Notes under the pieces: generated by a model
What the model was told of the DNA's origin: nothing
What the model saw: the letters and a program-made list of their open reading frames with translations, nothing else
Database searches by the model: none
Source of the DNA: DBFJGL01 sp048394785
Lineage (GTDB): Bacteria; Bacillota; Clostridia; Christensenellales; CAG-917
Length of the DNA stretch: 21,039 nucleotides
Direction: 5' to 3'
Assembly (NCBI GenBank): GCA_048394785.1
Contig: DBFJGL010000042.1
Location: 1-21,039 of the forward strand
Translations under genes and position numbers: made by a program
Shown here: in pieces, positions 7,324 to 14,684 of the stretch
Layout: each line of letters begins with the position of its first letter
Position numbering within the stretch: the first letter of the stretch is position 1

Positions 7324-8184
7324 GCCGAAATACTGCTTGGGCGTTATGCCGTACTCCTGCTTGAAAGCGCGGAAAAAGTGAGTATAATCGCAGAAGCCGC
7401 AACGGGAAAACACCTCGTTTATGGGCAGTTCTTCCTCTATGAGCCGCTTTGAAAGTATAAGCCGTTTTTTGAGGATATATTGATGGGGAGTTGTGCCCGT
7501 CTGTTCCTTGAAAAGCCGCGAAAGATAATATTTGCTGATAAAAAGAGAGTCGGCGAGATTATCCAGAGAAAGATTATCGCTGATATGCTTGGATATAAAA
7601 TCAAGCGCGCGCGAAATGACGTTATCGGGCTGTGACGGCACCGAGCGCGCGGCAGGCTCGGCAGAGGCGAGTTTCAGATATTTGCAAAGCGTAAGCAGAA
7701 TATGTTTGATGTGTATCTCGGCGGCAACGTCGTCGCCGAACTCGGCGGACTGCGACAGCGAATATACCGCGAGCAGATTTGCTTTTATATCCTCGCTTAC
7801 GTCGTTATCCCGAATGAGGTGATTGCGGTTGTCCGAGCAGAGCCTGAAACACTCCGACAAATCGGTTTTGGAAGTGGAAAGCCGCTTTAAGTAACGGGGA
7901 TTGAGCCACAGCACGATGCGCTCGTACGTTTCGGAACTGTCGTAAACGTCAAGCTGATGCAGGTTGGTGGGAGAAATCAAAAGGGTATCGCCGCTTTGCA
8001 GGCGGTAATGCCCGTTCTCGACGATATAGGTCGCTTCGCCGCGGATGAAAAAGTACAGCTCGTAAAAGTCGTGCGAGTGAATGGACACGGTTTTGAAGTC
8101 CTTGTCGCGGTAAAAATTGATTTCGTAGCTTCTGTTGGACATCAGCTGAGAGGATTTCCAATGAGTGGCGTATACGGATGACAT
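7306..8184 (-). CDS. AraC-family transcriptional regulator with N-terminal cupin
   Basis: The protein (292 residues as drawn) has an N-terminal sugar-sensing cupin at about 35-95, with HSHDFYELYFFIRG and GDTLLISPTNLHQ. The C-terminal AraC double helix-turn-helix occupies the last 100 residues, with LADSLFISKYYLSRLFKEQTG and the signature ending FFRAFKQEYGITPKQY. It should bind DNA and activate transcription when it senses a sugar. It is divergent from uxaC, so the uronate operon is its obvious target. The first ATG (8184) lies almost at the predicted transcription start (the -10 TATAAT is at 8196-8191) and has no ribosome site. The second ATG (8142, residue 15) would give 278 residues and a leader of about 40 bases, but also lacks a clear ribosome site. 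The true start is unsettled. The 3' end overlaps the GH31 gene by 18 bases on the opposite strand. Confidence 0.93.
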   Translation of the reverse strand: MSSVYATHWKSSQLMSNRSYEINFYRDKDFKTVSIHSHDFYELYFFIRGEATYIVENGHYRLQSGDTLLISPTNLHQLDVYDSSETYERIVLWLNPRYLKRLSTSKTDLSECFRLCSDNRNHLIRDNDVSEDIKANLLAVYSLSQSAEFGDDVAAEIHIKHILLTLCKYLKLASAEPAARSVPSQPDNVISRALDFISKHISDNLSLDNLADSLFISKYYLSRLFKEQTGTTPHQYILKKRLILSKRLIEEELPINEVFSRCGFCDYTHFFRAFKQEYGITPKQYFGLINRS

Positions 8185-8190
8185 ATAAGT

Positions 8191-8219
8191 ATTATATAAA
8201 CAAAAAGCAATATTTGCAA
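8191..8219 (-). promoter_or_regulatory. Predicted promoter of the AraC-family gene
   Basis: On the minus strand, TTGCAA (8219-8214), a 17-base spacer and a consensus TATAAT (8196-8191) form a good sigma-A promoter. The start point would fall near 8184, almost on the first ATG, which makes that ATG either leaderless or too early. The -35 coincides with the left arm of the inverted repeat, suggesting autoregulation. Confidence 0.65.
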
Positions 8220-8252
8220 GTAGAATAGCAATTTTATCAATTTACTTGCAAA
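8213..8252. promoter_or_regulatory. Inverted-repeat operator between the AraC gene and uxaC
   Basis: TTTGCAAGTA (8213-8222) and TACTTGCAAA (8243-8252) form a perfect 10-bp inverted repeat with a 20-base spacer, so the arms are 30 bases (about three helical turns) apart on the same face. The left arm covers the regulator's -35 and the right arm covers the uxaC -35 region. A partial third site, TACTTG, begins at 8277. The likely ligand is the adjacent AraC-family regulator. Confidence 0.6.
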
Positions 8253-8269
8253 AATGCAGGGGATAAGAT
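8241..8269 (+). promoter_or_regulatory. Candidate uxaC operon promoter
   Basis: TTTACT (8241-8246), a 17-base spacer and TAAGAT (8264-8269) match the sigma-A consensus at four of six positions each, as expected for a promoter needing an activator. The start point would be near 8276, about 33 bases before the uxaC ATG. The right operator arm overlaps the -35. Confidence 0.45.
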
Positions 8270-8308
8270 GTAGGTGTACTTGTTACAAATACTCTTACGG
8301 AGAACGGT

Positions 8309-9700
8309 ATGGAATTTATGTCGGACAACTATATGTTGAAAGGGGAGCTTGCGAGGCGGCTTTACGGCTATGCGGCGGAGCTTCCCATATTCGATTATCA
8401 CTGCCATTTGAGCCCTGCGGAAATATACGGCGACAAGGTTTTCAACAATATAACCGAACTGTGGCTGGACGGCGACCATTACAAATGGCGCGTAATGAGA
8501 GCGTACGGAGCGGACGAAAGGCTTGTGACGGGCGGCGGCGACGCCTACGAGAGGTTTGAGGCGTTTTGTTGCGCACTGCCTTCTTTCATCGGCAATCCCG
8601 TATATCATTGGGCGCATATGGAGCTGAAAAAGTATTTCGGAATAACTTTGCCCGTGAACGCCGAAAATGCGAAAATCATATGGGATAAAACGCTCGAAGC
8701 GATGTCGGACGGTTCTTTTTCCGCACGCAGACTCATTGCGCGCTCGAACGTGGAATGCGTAATCACCACCGACGACCCCTGCGATTCTCTCGAATATCAC
8801 GCTATGCTCGCAAAGGAAAATCTGTCCTTTAAGGTGTTGCCCTGTTTCAGACCGGACAGAGCAATCAACATAGAAAAGGAAGATTTCGCTCAATACGTCG
8901 CCCTGCTCGGAAAAGCGAGCGGCGTCGCGATTTCAGACATCGACGATTTGATTTCTGCGCTTAAAGCAAGGCTGGATTATTTTATGAATTCGGGCTGCGC
9001 GGCGGCGGACATCGCGTTTACAGATTTCCCGAAAGAAGGAAGCGCGGAGCTTGCAAGGCGGGCGTTTGCCAAGAAAATGAGAGGAGAGAAGCTTGAAAAG
9101 GACGAGGAAGACGCGTACAAATTCGAGGTGCTGACAAGGCTTGCGGGTATGTTTTTCGAGCGCAAGATCGTTATGCAGCTTCACGCGGGCGTTATGCGCA
9201 ACTGCAACGGCAAGTTATTTGCGGCGGCGGGCGCGGACGCGGGCGGCGACAGTTTGGCAAACGCCGTCGACGTGGCGGCGGCGCAAAAACTCCTCGACAA
9301 AATCGAGAGAGAGTACGGTTTGCCCAAGACGATAATATATACACTCAACCCCAATTCCTATTATCCGCTCGCGACTTTGCTCGGCGATTTCTGGGGCGGA
9401 GAGAGAGGCAAGTTGCAGCTGGGCGCGGCGTGGTGGTTTATGGACCATCGCGACGGCATACGCGAACAGCTCAGGATTACGGCAAATACGGGAGGACTCG
9501 GACTGTTCAACGGAATGCTTACCGATTCGAGGAGCTTCGTGTCCTATGCCCGTCACGATTATTTCAGGCGCATACTTTGCAGTCTTGTCGCTGAATGGGC
9601 GGAAGACGGCGAATATCCCGACGACGAGAATGGACTGCGCGAACTGATTTTCAACGTCTGCATAGGCAATGCAAGACGGTTTTTCGGAGGTGACAGATGA
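8309..9700 (+). CDS. uxaC: Glucuronate (uronate) isomerase UxaC
   Basis: UxaC converts D-glucuronate to D-fructuronate (and galacturonate to tagaturonate) in the cytoplasm. The 463-residue length fits the family (about 470). It is an amidohydrolase-fold enzyme: the metal-binding FDYHCHLSP is near the start (H31 and H33), followed by NITELWLDGDHYKWRVMRAYG, VECVITTDDP and MQLHAGVMRNCN. The tail has the family blocks AWWFMDHRDGIREQLR, GLGLFNGMLTDSRSFVSYARHDYFRRILC and FNVCIGNARRFF. GGAG at 8299-8302, six bases before the ATG at 8309, fixes the start. It is the first gene of a five-gene operon and overlaps uxuA by four bases (ATGA). The region upstream carries the divergent operator. Confidence 0.97.
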   Translation: MEFMSDNYMLKGELARRLYGYAAELPIFDYHCHLSPAEIYGDKVFNNITELWLDGDHYKWRVMRAYGADERLVTGGGDAYERFEAFCCALPSFIGNPVYHWAHMELKKYFGITLPVNAENAKIIWDKTLEAMSDGSFSARRLIARSNVECVITTDDPCDSLEYHAMLAKENLSFKVLPCFRPDRAINIEKEDFAQYVALLGKASGVAISDIDDLISALKARLDYFMNSGCAAADIAFTDFPKEGSAELARRAFAKKMRGEKLEKDEEDAYKFEVLTRLAGMFFERKIVMQLHAGVMRNCNGKLFAAAGADAGGDSLANAVDVAAAQKLLDKIEREYGLPKTIIYTLNPNSYYPLATLLGDFWGGERGKLQLGAAWWFMDHRDGIREQLRITANTGGLGLFNGMLTDSRSFVSYARHDYFRRILCSLVAEWAEDGEYPDDENGLRELIFNVCIGNARRFFGGDR

Positions 9701-10740
9701 AACTGACGTTCCGTTGGTACGGAGAAAACGATAAAATAAGTCTTGACTACATAAGACAGATTCCAAATATGTACAGCGTGGTTACCGCCGTTTACGACGT
9801 CCCCGTCGGAGAGGTGTGGCCCAAGGAGAAAATCCGTCGGCTCAGAGAACTTGCCGAGGCAAAGGGATTGAAAGCCGAGGTCATAGAAAGCGTCCCCGTG
9901 CACGAGGATATAAAACTCGGTCTGCCTTCGAGAGATAAGTATATCGCGGCGTACAAGGAAAACGTAAGACGGCTTGCGGCGGAGGGCGTAAAGTGCATAT
10001 GCTATAACTTTATGCCCGTGTTCGATTGGACTCGCACCCAGCTCGACAAGGTTGCGGAAGACGGCTCAAACTCCTTGGTTTATTACTCCGAGCAACTTGA
10101 AAAAATGAATCCGCTCGACGGCGACCTTGCGCTTCCGGGTTGGGACAGCAGTTATCAAAAAGAGGACTTAAAACAGTTGTTTGAGCAGTATAAAAGCGTA
10201 GATAGCGAAAAACTGTTTGAAAATCTCGGTTATTTTCTGAAAGAAGTGATACCCGTCTGCGAGGAGTGCGGCGTAAAGATGGCAATACACCCCGACGACC
10301 CGCCGTGGCCCATATTCGGGTTGCCGAGAATAATCACCGACGAGAAAAACATAGACCGTTTCCTCTCCCTTTACGACAGTCCCTGCAACGGCTTGACGTT
10401 CTGCACGGGTTCGCTTGGGGCGGATAAAAACAACGACCTCGTAAAACTCGTCGACAAATATTCGGCGATGGGCAGAATACATTTTATGCACGTCAGAAAC
10501 ATCAGGCTCGTAGAGGGCGGTTTCGAGGAGTGCGCTCACGACCAAAACGCAGGTTCGCTCGACATAGTGGGCATTTTGGAAGTGTTGCACAAAAACGGAT
10601 TTGACGGTTATCTGCGCCCCGACCACGGCAGAATGATTTGGGGAGAGAGCGGAAAACCGGGTTACGGATTGTACGACCGCGCGTTGGGCGCGAGTTATAT
10701 CAACGGCGTTTGGGCGGCGTTGGACAGAACGGCTCGTTAA
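9697..10740 (+). CDS. uxuA: D-mannonate dehydratase UxuA
   Basis: UxuA dehydrates D-mannonate to 2-keto-3-deoxygluconate (KDG). The 347-residue protein is a TIM barrel of the UxuA family. The four expected divalent-metal ligands are all visible: H198 in IHPDDPPWP, C236 in TFCTGSLG, H265 in HFMHVRN and D309 in RPDHGR. The N-terminal FRWYGENDKISL and the block YNFMPVFDWTRT are also characteristic. Translation begins at the ATG overlapping the uxaC stop, with GGAGG six bases upstream. Residues around 110-150 (QLDKVAEDGSNSLVY and following) correspond to the variable insertion seen in bacterial UxuA. It uses the product of the SDR encoded next. Confidence 0.97.
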   Translation: MKLTFRWYGENDKISLDYIRQIPNMYSVVTAVYDVPVGEVWPKEKIRRLRELAEAKGLKAEVIESVPVHEDIKLGLPSRDKYIAAYKENVRRLAAEGVKCICYNFMPVFDWTRTQLDKVAEDGSNSLVYYSEQLEKMNPLDGDLALPGWDSSYQKEDLKQLFEQYKSVDSEKLFENLGYFLKEVIPVCEECGVKMAIHPDDPPWPIFGLPRIITDEKNIDRFLSLYDSPCNGLTFCTGSLGADKNNDLVKLVDKYSAMGRIHFMHVRNIRLVEGGFEECAHDQNAGSLDIVGILEVLHKNGFDGYLRPDHGRMIWGESGKPGYGLYDRALGASYINGVWAALDRTAR

Positions 10741-10758
10741 CGAGAGGGAGAAAGGATA

Positions 10759-11604
10759 ATGAAAAAGGTAAAATTCGGCGAAAGCCTTGATAAGAAAGTG
10801 ATAGTGATAACGGGCGCAGGCGGCGTAATTTGCGGCGAGCTTGCGCGCGCGCTTGCCAAAGACGGAGCAAAGATTGCGCTGCTCGACCTCAACAAAGAGG
10901 CGGCGCAAGCGGTTGCGGACGAAATCGTGAAAGAGGGCGGCACGGCAAGGGCATACTGCGTAAACGTACTCGACAAGCAGTCGATAGAAGACGCGCACGA
11001 AGCCATCGTCAAAGAGCTCGGACTTTGCGACGTGCTCATCAACGGCGCGGGCGGCAATAATCCCCGCGCAACCACCGATAACGAATATTACGATGCGGAC
11101 AAAAAAACGGAAAAGGACTTTTTCGCGCTTGACGAGAACGGCGTAAAATTCGTGTTCGACCTCAATTTCATAGGCACGTTTTTACCCTCGCAGATATTTG
11201 TCAAAGATATGTTGGGCAGAAAGGGCTGTTCGGTGCTCAATATATCCTCGATGAACGCGTTTACGCCCCTTACCAAAATTCCGGCGTACAGCGCGGCGAA
11301 AGCGGGCATCAGCAATTTTACGCAATGGCTGTCCGTGCATTTCGCAAAAGCCGGCATTCGAGTCAACGCAATCGCGCCGGGATTTTTCGTGACCAATCAG
11401 AACAGGGCGTTGCTTTTCGACAAGGACGGCAAACCCACGGCGCGTACCGAGAAAATACTCAACGCCACTCCTATGGGACGGTTCGGCGAAATCGACGAAC
11501 TCGTCGGCGCGGCCGAATTTCTGCTCAGCGAGGAAGCGGCGGGCTTCATAACGGGCGTGGTGCTGCCCATTGACGGCGGTTTCAACGCATACAGCGGAGT
11601 TTAA
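10759..11604 (+). CDS. uxuB: D-mannonate oxidoreductase (fructuronate reductase), SDR type
   Basis: This 281-residue short-chain dehydrogenase should interconvert D-fructuronate and D-mannonate with NAD(H), filling the step between UxaC and UxuA. The nucleotide motif TGAGGVICG (18-26) is of the type I associate with SDR mannonate oxidoreductases, and the catalytic residues are S164, Y177 and K181. The NGAGGNNPRAT block and the inserted YYDADKKTEKDFFALDEN before NFIGTF are characteristic of this subgroup. It resembles the B. subtilis form rather than the long-chain UxuB of E. coli, supporting a Bacillota host. GGGAG eight bases before the ATG marks the start. The function assignment leans on its position between uxuA and kdgA as well as on sequence. 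Confidence 0.92.
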   Translation: MKKVKFGESLDKKVIVITGAGGVICGELARALAKDGAKIALLDLNKEAAQAVADEIVKEGGTARAYCVNVLDKQSIEDAHEAIVKELGLCDVLINGAGGNNPRATTDNEYYDADKKTEKDFFALDENGVKFVFDLNFIGTFLPSQIFVKDMLGRKGCSVLNISSMNAFTPLTKIPAYSAAKAGISNFTQWLSVHFAKAGIRVNAIAPGFFVTNQNRALLFDKDGKPTARTEKILNATPMGRFGEIDELVGAAEFLLSEEAAGFITGVVLPIDGGFNAYSGV

Positions 11605-11621
11605 GAAAGCGATAACAAGAC

Positions 11622-11652
11622 GTTGTCGCGGCAAAAGCGCGGCAACTTATTT
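11622..11652 (+). terminator. Hairpin with weak T-tract in the uxuB-kdgA gap (attenuator-like)
   Basis: GTTGTCGCG (11622-11630) pairs with CGCGGCAAC (11638-11646), nine base pairs including one G-T wobble, around a seven-base loop. TTATTT follows. The T-tract is too weak for a confident intrinsic terminator inside an operon. It may be a partial terminator or an mRNA-processing or stabilising structure separating uxaC-uxuAB from kdgAK. Confidence 0.4.
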
Positions 11653-11709
11653 CGGTTGCGTGCAGACGCATACGGAATACAGCCGCACATAGTACGGTAT
11701 ATCCGATAG

Positions 11710-11732
11710 GCAGTCGAAATGACTGCAAGGAG
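11710..11732 (+). promoter_or_regulatory. Hairpin abutting the kdgA ribosome-binding site
   Basis: A perfect six-base stem GCAGTC / GACTGC (11710-11715 and 11721-11726) with loop GAAAT ends exactly at the first base of the Shine-Dalgarno AAGGAG (11727-11732). The AAGGAG is five bases before the ATG at 11738 and decides that start over the GTG at 11732. The hairpin leaves the ribosome site free and could act as a 5' stabiliser of a processed kdgA-kdgK message. Confidence 0.45.
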
Positions 11733-11737
11733 TGAAA

Positions 11738-12352
11738 ATGGATTACTCGTTTTTGAATGAAAACAAAATAATACCCGTCGTGGTATTGAACAGTGTCGAC
11801 GAAACCTTGGTCAAACTCGACGCGTTAAGACGCGGCGGCATAAACGCGGCGGAAATCACCTTCCGCACCGAATGTGCAAAGGACGCGCTGTCGACGGCGG
11901 TCAAGGCGTTCCCCGATATGCTCGTGGGCGCGGGCACGGTCATAAACGAAACGCAATGTCGGGAGGCGGTTGCGGCAGGCGCAAAGTTTATAGTGTCGCC
12001 GGGATACTCGCCCGAGGTTGCCGCGGTGTGCAAACGCGAGGACGTCCCGTACGTTCCGGGAGTGGTTACTCCCACCGAAATCATTGCCGCAAAGACGGAC
12101 GGGTTCGGCATTCTCAAATTTTTCCCTGCCGAAGCGTACGGCGGCATTAAGACGTTAAAGGCGTTATCGGCGGCGTTCCCCGACGTAAAATTCGTTCCGA
12201 CGGGCGGCGTCGAGGAGGATAATCTGAAAAATTATCTGTCGCAGAAATTCGTCATAGCGGCAGGAGGCAGTTTTATGATGAAAGGCACCCCTGCCGATAT
12301 AGAAAGAATAAGCGCGCGTGCGACGGCAATCGTAAAGGAGATAATAGGATAA
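11738..12352 (+). CDS. kdgA: KDPG aldolase (2-keto-3-deoxy-6-phosphogluconate aldolase)
   Basis: This class I aldolase cleaves KDPG to pyruvate and glyceraldehyde 3-phosphate, the last step of the uronate route. The 204-residue length is typical. Catalytic and binding residues are visible: E39 and R43 in EITFRT, GAGTV, SPGYSPEV, the Schiff-base lysine K127 in ILKFFPAEAYGG, the phosphate loop PTGGV and the terminal GGSFM. I prefer the ATG at 11738 because AAGGAG sits five bases before it; the GTG at 11732 is inside that ribosome site. The gene is followed after one base by kdgK. A 133-base gap with two hairpins separates it from uxuB, so it may be expressed partly independently. Confidence 0.96.
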   Translation: MDYSFLNENKIIPVVVLNSVDETLVKLDALRRGGINAAEITFRTECAKDALSTAVKAFPDMLVGAGTVINETQCREAVAAGAKFIVSPGYSPEVAAVCKREDVPYVPGVVTPTEIIAAKTDGFGILKFFPAEAYGGIKTLKALSAAFPDVKFVPTGGVEEDNLKNYLSQKFVIAAGGSFMMKGTPADIERISARATAIVKEIIG

Positions 12353-12353
12353 T

Positions 12354-13373
12354 ATGAAAATCGTTACGTTCGGCGAGATTATGTTAAGACTTGCGCCCGA
12401 GGGATACCTCAGGTTTATGCAGGAGCCGCGTTTTCAGGCTACGTTCGGCGGAGGAGAGGCAAACGTCGCGGTATCTCTCGCAAATTTCGGAGAGGAAGCG
12501 GCTTTCGTCACAAAACTGCCTGACAACGACATTGCTGCGGCGGCGGTGAAAGAGCTTAAAGGTATGGGCGTCGATACTCGTTCAATCGCATACGGCGGCG
12601 GCAGAGTGGGCATCTATTTTCTTGAAAAAGGAGCGTCGATGCGTCCGAGCAAAGTCATTTACGACAGAGCGCATTCCTCCATCTGCGAAGCGGCTCAAAC
12701 GGACTTCGATTGGGACGCTATATTCGAAGGCAAGGATTGGTTCCACTTTACGGGCATAACCCCCGCGCTCGGCGATAATGTTGCCGAAATCACAAAACAG
12801 GCAGTTAAAGCGGCAAAAGCGAAAGGTTTAACGGTCAGTTGCGACCTTAACTACCGCAAAAAACTATGGAGCAGAGAAAAAGCGGGCGAAGTTATGGGAG
12901 AACTGTGCAAGTATGTAGACGTGTGCATTGCCAACGAAGAAGACGCCTCGGACGTGTTCGGAATAAAAGCGGCGGACAGCGACGTCGACGGCGGCAAACT
13001 CAACAAGGACGGTTACGTAGAAGTCGCAAAAAAACTTGCCGACAGGTTCGGGTTCAAAGCAGTCGCGATAACGCTCAGAGAGAGTATATCCGCAAACGAC
13101 AATAATTGGAGCGCAATGCTGTACTCGGACGGGAAAGCGCATTTCTCAAAGCGGTATGCGGTTCGCATTGTGGATAGAGTGGGCGGCGGCGACAGCTTCG
13201 GCGCAGGGCTGATTTACGGGCTCAACCATTGCGAAGACGCGCAGGAAGCTGTGGACTTCGCCGTGGCGGCAAGCGCGCTTAAACATACGGTCGAGGGCGA
13301 CTATAACAGAGTGACGGTAGGCGAGGTTAAAACCCTCATCAAAAACGGCGCGAGCGGCAGAGTGCAAAGGTAA
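12354..13373 (+). CDS. kdgK: 2-keto-3-deoxygluconate kinase (PfkB family)
   Basis: KdgK phosphorylates KDG with ATP to give KDPG. The 339-residue protein has the PfkB/ribokinase fold: an N-terminal GEIMLRL, GGGEANVAVSLANFG (about 33-47), and the C-terminal signature DRVGGGDSFGAG with D274 and catalytic base D280. SCDLNYRKKLW and IANEEDA are typical of KDG kinases. An AGGA lies four bases before the ATG, and the gene starts one base after the kdgA stop. The stop codon is inside the loop of an intrinsic terminator, closing the uxaC-uxuA-uxuB-kdgA-kdgK operon. Confidence 0.95.
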   Translation: MKIVTFGEIMLRLAPEGYLRFMQEPRFQATFGGGEANVAVSLANFGEEAAFVTKLPDNDIAAAAVKELKGMGVDTRSIAYGGGRVGIYFLEKGASMRPSKVIYDRAHSSICEAAQTDFDWDAIFEGKDWFHFTGITPALGDNVAEITKQAVKAAKAKGLTVSCDLNYRKKLWSREKAGEVMGELCKYVDVCIANEEDASDVFGIKAADSDVDGGKLNKDGYVEVAKKLADRFGFKAVAITLRESISANDNNWSAMLYSDGKAHFSKRYAVRIVDRVGGGDSFGAGLIYGLNHCEDAQEAVDFAVAASALKHTVEGDYNRVTVGEVKTLIKNGASGRVQR

Positions 13374-13385
13374 CTCTGCCGTTTT
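13355..13385 (+). terminator. Intrinsic terminator of the uronate operon, overlapping the kdgK stop
   Basis: A perfect nine-base stem CGGCAGAGT / ACTCTGCCG (13355-13363 and 13373-13381) with a nine-base loop is followed directly by TTTT and then GCG. The 5' arm encodes the last KdgK residues and the stop codon (13371-13373) lies at the loop and 3' arm. The T-run is short, but stem quality and position support termination. Confidence 0.75.
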
Positions 13386-13555
13386 GCGTCATACACCGTC
13401 TTGCGCAGTCCGTGCTTTTATGCGGCGCGGACGGCGGTGAAAACCGACGGGCGGCGGAGCAGTCTTGCCTAAAGCGAATAGGTTTGCGGTAAAAAACGTA
13501 TAACAATCGGAATGCGGCGAAAAAATTGCCGCCGCAACCGTAAGGGGAAACTAAT
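13386..13555 (+). promoter_or_regulatory. Leader/promoter region before the third gene block, with competing hairpins
   Basis: This gap separates the kdgK terminator from the first oxidoreductase of the next block and must hold its promoter if the terminator works. A possible -10 is TATAAC (13499-13504), but I see no good -35. Two stems share a 3' arm. One is TGCGGCG (13513-13519) with CGCCGCA (13530-13536). The other is GGTTTGCGG (13481-13489) with CCGCAACC (13532-13539), with one bulged T. The Shine-Dalgarno AAGGGG (13542-13547) lies just after them, eight bases before the ATG at 13556. The arrangement could allow alternative folding, but no known riboswitch is recognised. Confidence 0.35.
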
Positions 13556-14683
13556 ATGCTTGATTTTGCGGTGATAGGAACAGGACGAATGGGCAAACGG
13601 CACGCGTTCAATCTCGCGCACGGTTTTCTGACGGGCGTACGGCTGAGGGCGGTATGCGACATCGACGACGCCGCGCTCGAATGGTGCAAAAAGTTTACTC
13701 CGCGCGCAAAGAGATACCGCGATTACCGCGAAATGCTCAAAAGCGAGAAACTTGACGGAGTCATCATAGCCACTCCGCATTACTCGCACGAAGAAATTGC
13801 CGTATACGCAGTCGGGCAAGGCGTGAACACGCTTGTGGAAAAACCGCTTGCGGTTACTGCGGCGGCAGCGGAAAGAATTGCGGCGGCGGCAGAGGCGCAT
13901 CCCGACACAAAAGTCGGCGTATCGTTTAACCAGCGCAGCAACCGAATGTACAAGCGCGCGAAAAAGCTGTTATCGAGCGGCAAACTCGGCGATATTCAGA
14001 GGGTGAATTTTACCATAACCGATTGGTACCGTTCGCAGGCATATTACAATCAGGGCGGCTGGCGCGCAAGTTATACGGGCGAGGGCGGCGGTTGTCTGAT
14101 AAACCAATGCATACATCAGCTCGACATATTGCAGTGGCTTGTCGGAATGCCCTCCGAAATCAAAGCGTACGCGTACACGCGCGACAGAAATATAACCGTT
14201 GAAAACGACGTAACCGCAATTATGAAATTCGGCGATTACGAATGTGCTTTTACGGCGTCCACGCACGAATTAAAAGGCGTAAACCGTCTTGAAATAGCGT
14301 GCGACAGAGGCAGAGTGGAAATAGGCAGGCTCAAAATGACGGTGTACCGGCACAAAAGCCAGAAAACCGTGAATGCGGAAACCAAACGCGGCTACGGTTT
14401 TGCGCCGAGTCGCGCGAGCGTAAGCACTTACGGCTTTTTCACATTGCTCAAAGATTTGATATGCGGACAACAATTGCGCTCGTTGAGGGCGTTTGCAAAG
14501 TCGATAAGAGGCAAAGGCGAAATGCTTGCCTCGGCAGACGAAGGCGCGAGAGCCGTAAGGTTGTTCAACGCCATATACTATTCCGCTTGGAAGGGAGAGG
14601 AGGTTGCGCTGCCCGTCGATTGCGGCGATTATGAGCGCGAACTTCAAAAACGCAGACAGGCGGAAAACAATACGGAGGAGTGA
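13556..14683 (+). CDS. Gfo/Idh/MocA-family oxidoreductase (first paralogue)
   Basis: The 375-residue protein has an N-terminal Rossmann domain with GTGRMG (about 8-13), VCDID after beta-2, and the family EKP motif with K96. A C-terminal alpha/beta domain carries GGWRASYTGEGGG and NQCIHQLD (H187 and D190). Members use NAD(P) to oxidise or reduce sugar hydroxyls, often at C3 of glycosides. There is no signal peptide. AAGGGG eight bases before the ATG supports the start. It is the first gene of block 3, followed after one base by a TIM-barrel isomerase. It resembles the oxidoreductase at 15610-16761 in many blocks (NQR-x-N, WYR-x-x-AYY-x-QGGWR, INQC-x-HQLD, VENDVTA), so the two are paralogues. 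The substrate is unknown; a sugar or glycoside taken up by the nearby symporter is likely. Confidence 0.92.
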   Translation: MLDFAVIGTGRMGKRHAFNLAHGFLTGVRLRAVCDIDDAALEWCKKFTPRAKRYRDYREMLKSEKLDGVIIATPHYSHEEIAVYAVGQGVNTLVEKPLAVTAAAAERIAAAAEAHPDTKVGVSFNQRSNRMYKRAKKLLSSGKLGDIQRVNFTITDWYRSQAYYNQGGWRASYTGEGGGCLINQCIHQLDILQWLVGMPSEIKAYAYTRDRNITVENDVTAIMKFGDYECAFTASTHELKGVNRLEIACDRGRVEIGRLKMTVYRHKSQKTVNAETKRGYGFAPSRASVSTYGFFTLLKDLICGQQLRSLRAFAKSIRGKGEMLASADEGARAVRLFNAIYYSAWKGEEVALPVDCGDYERELQKRRQAENNTEE

Positions 14684-14684
14684 A

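Noticed and set aside
7303..7326. GGCTTA / TAAGCC stem at the GH31-AraC junction as a bidirectional terminator
   Set aside because: There are only six base pairs, a 12-base loop and no T-tract on either strand.
14604..14684. Upstream ATG extending the TIM-barrel protein by 27 residues
   Set aside because: It lies inside the preceding oxidoreductase gene, has no ribosome site, and the ATG at 14685 follows GGAGGAG directly.
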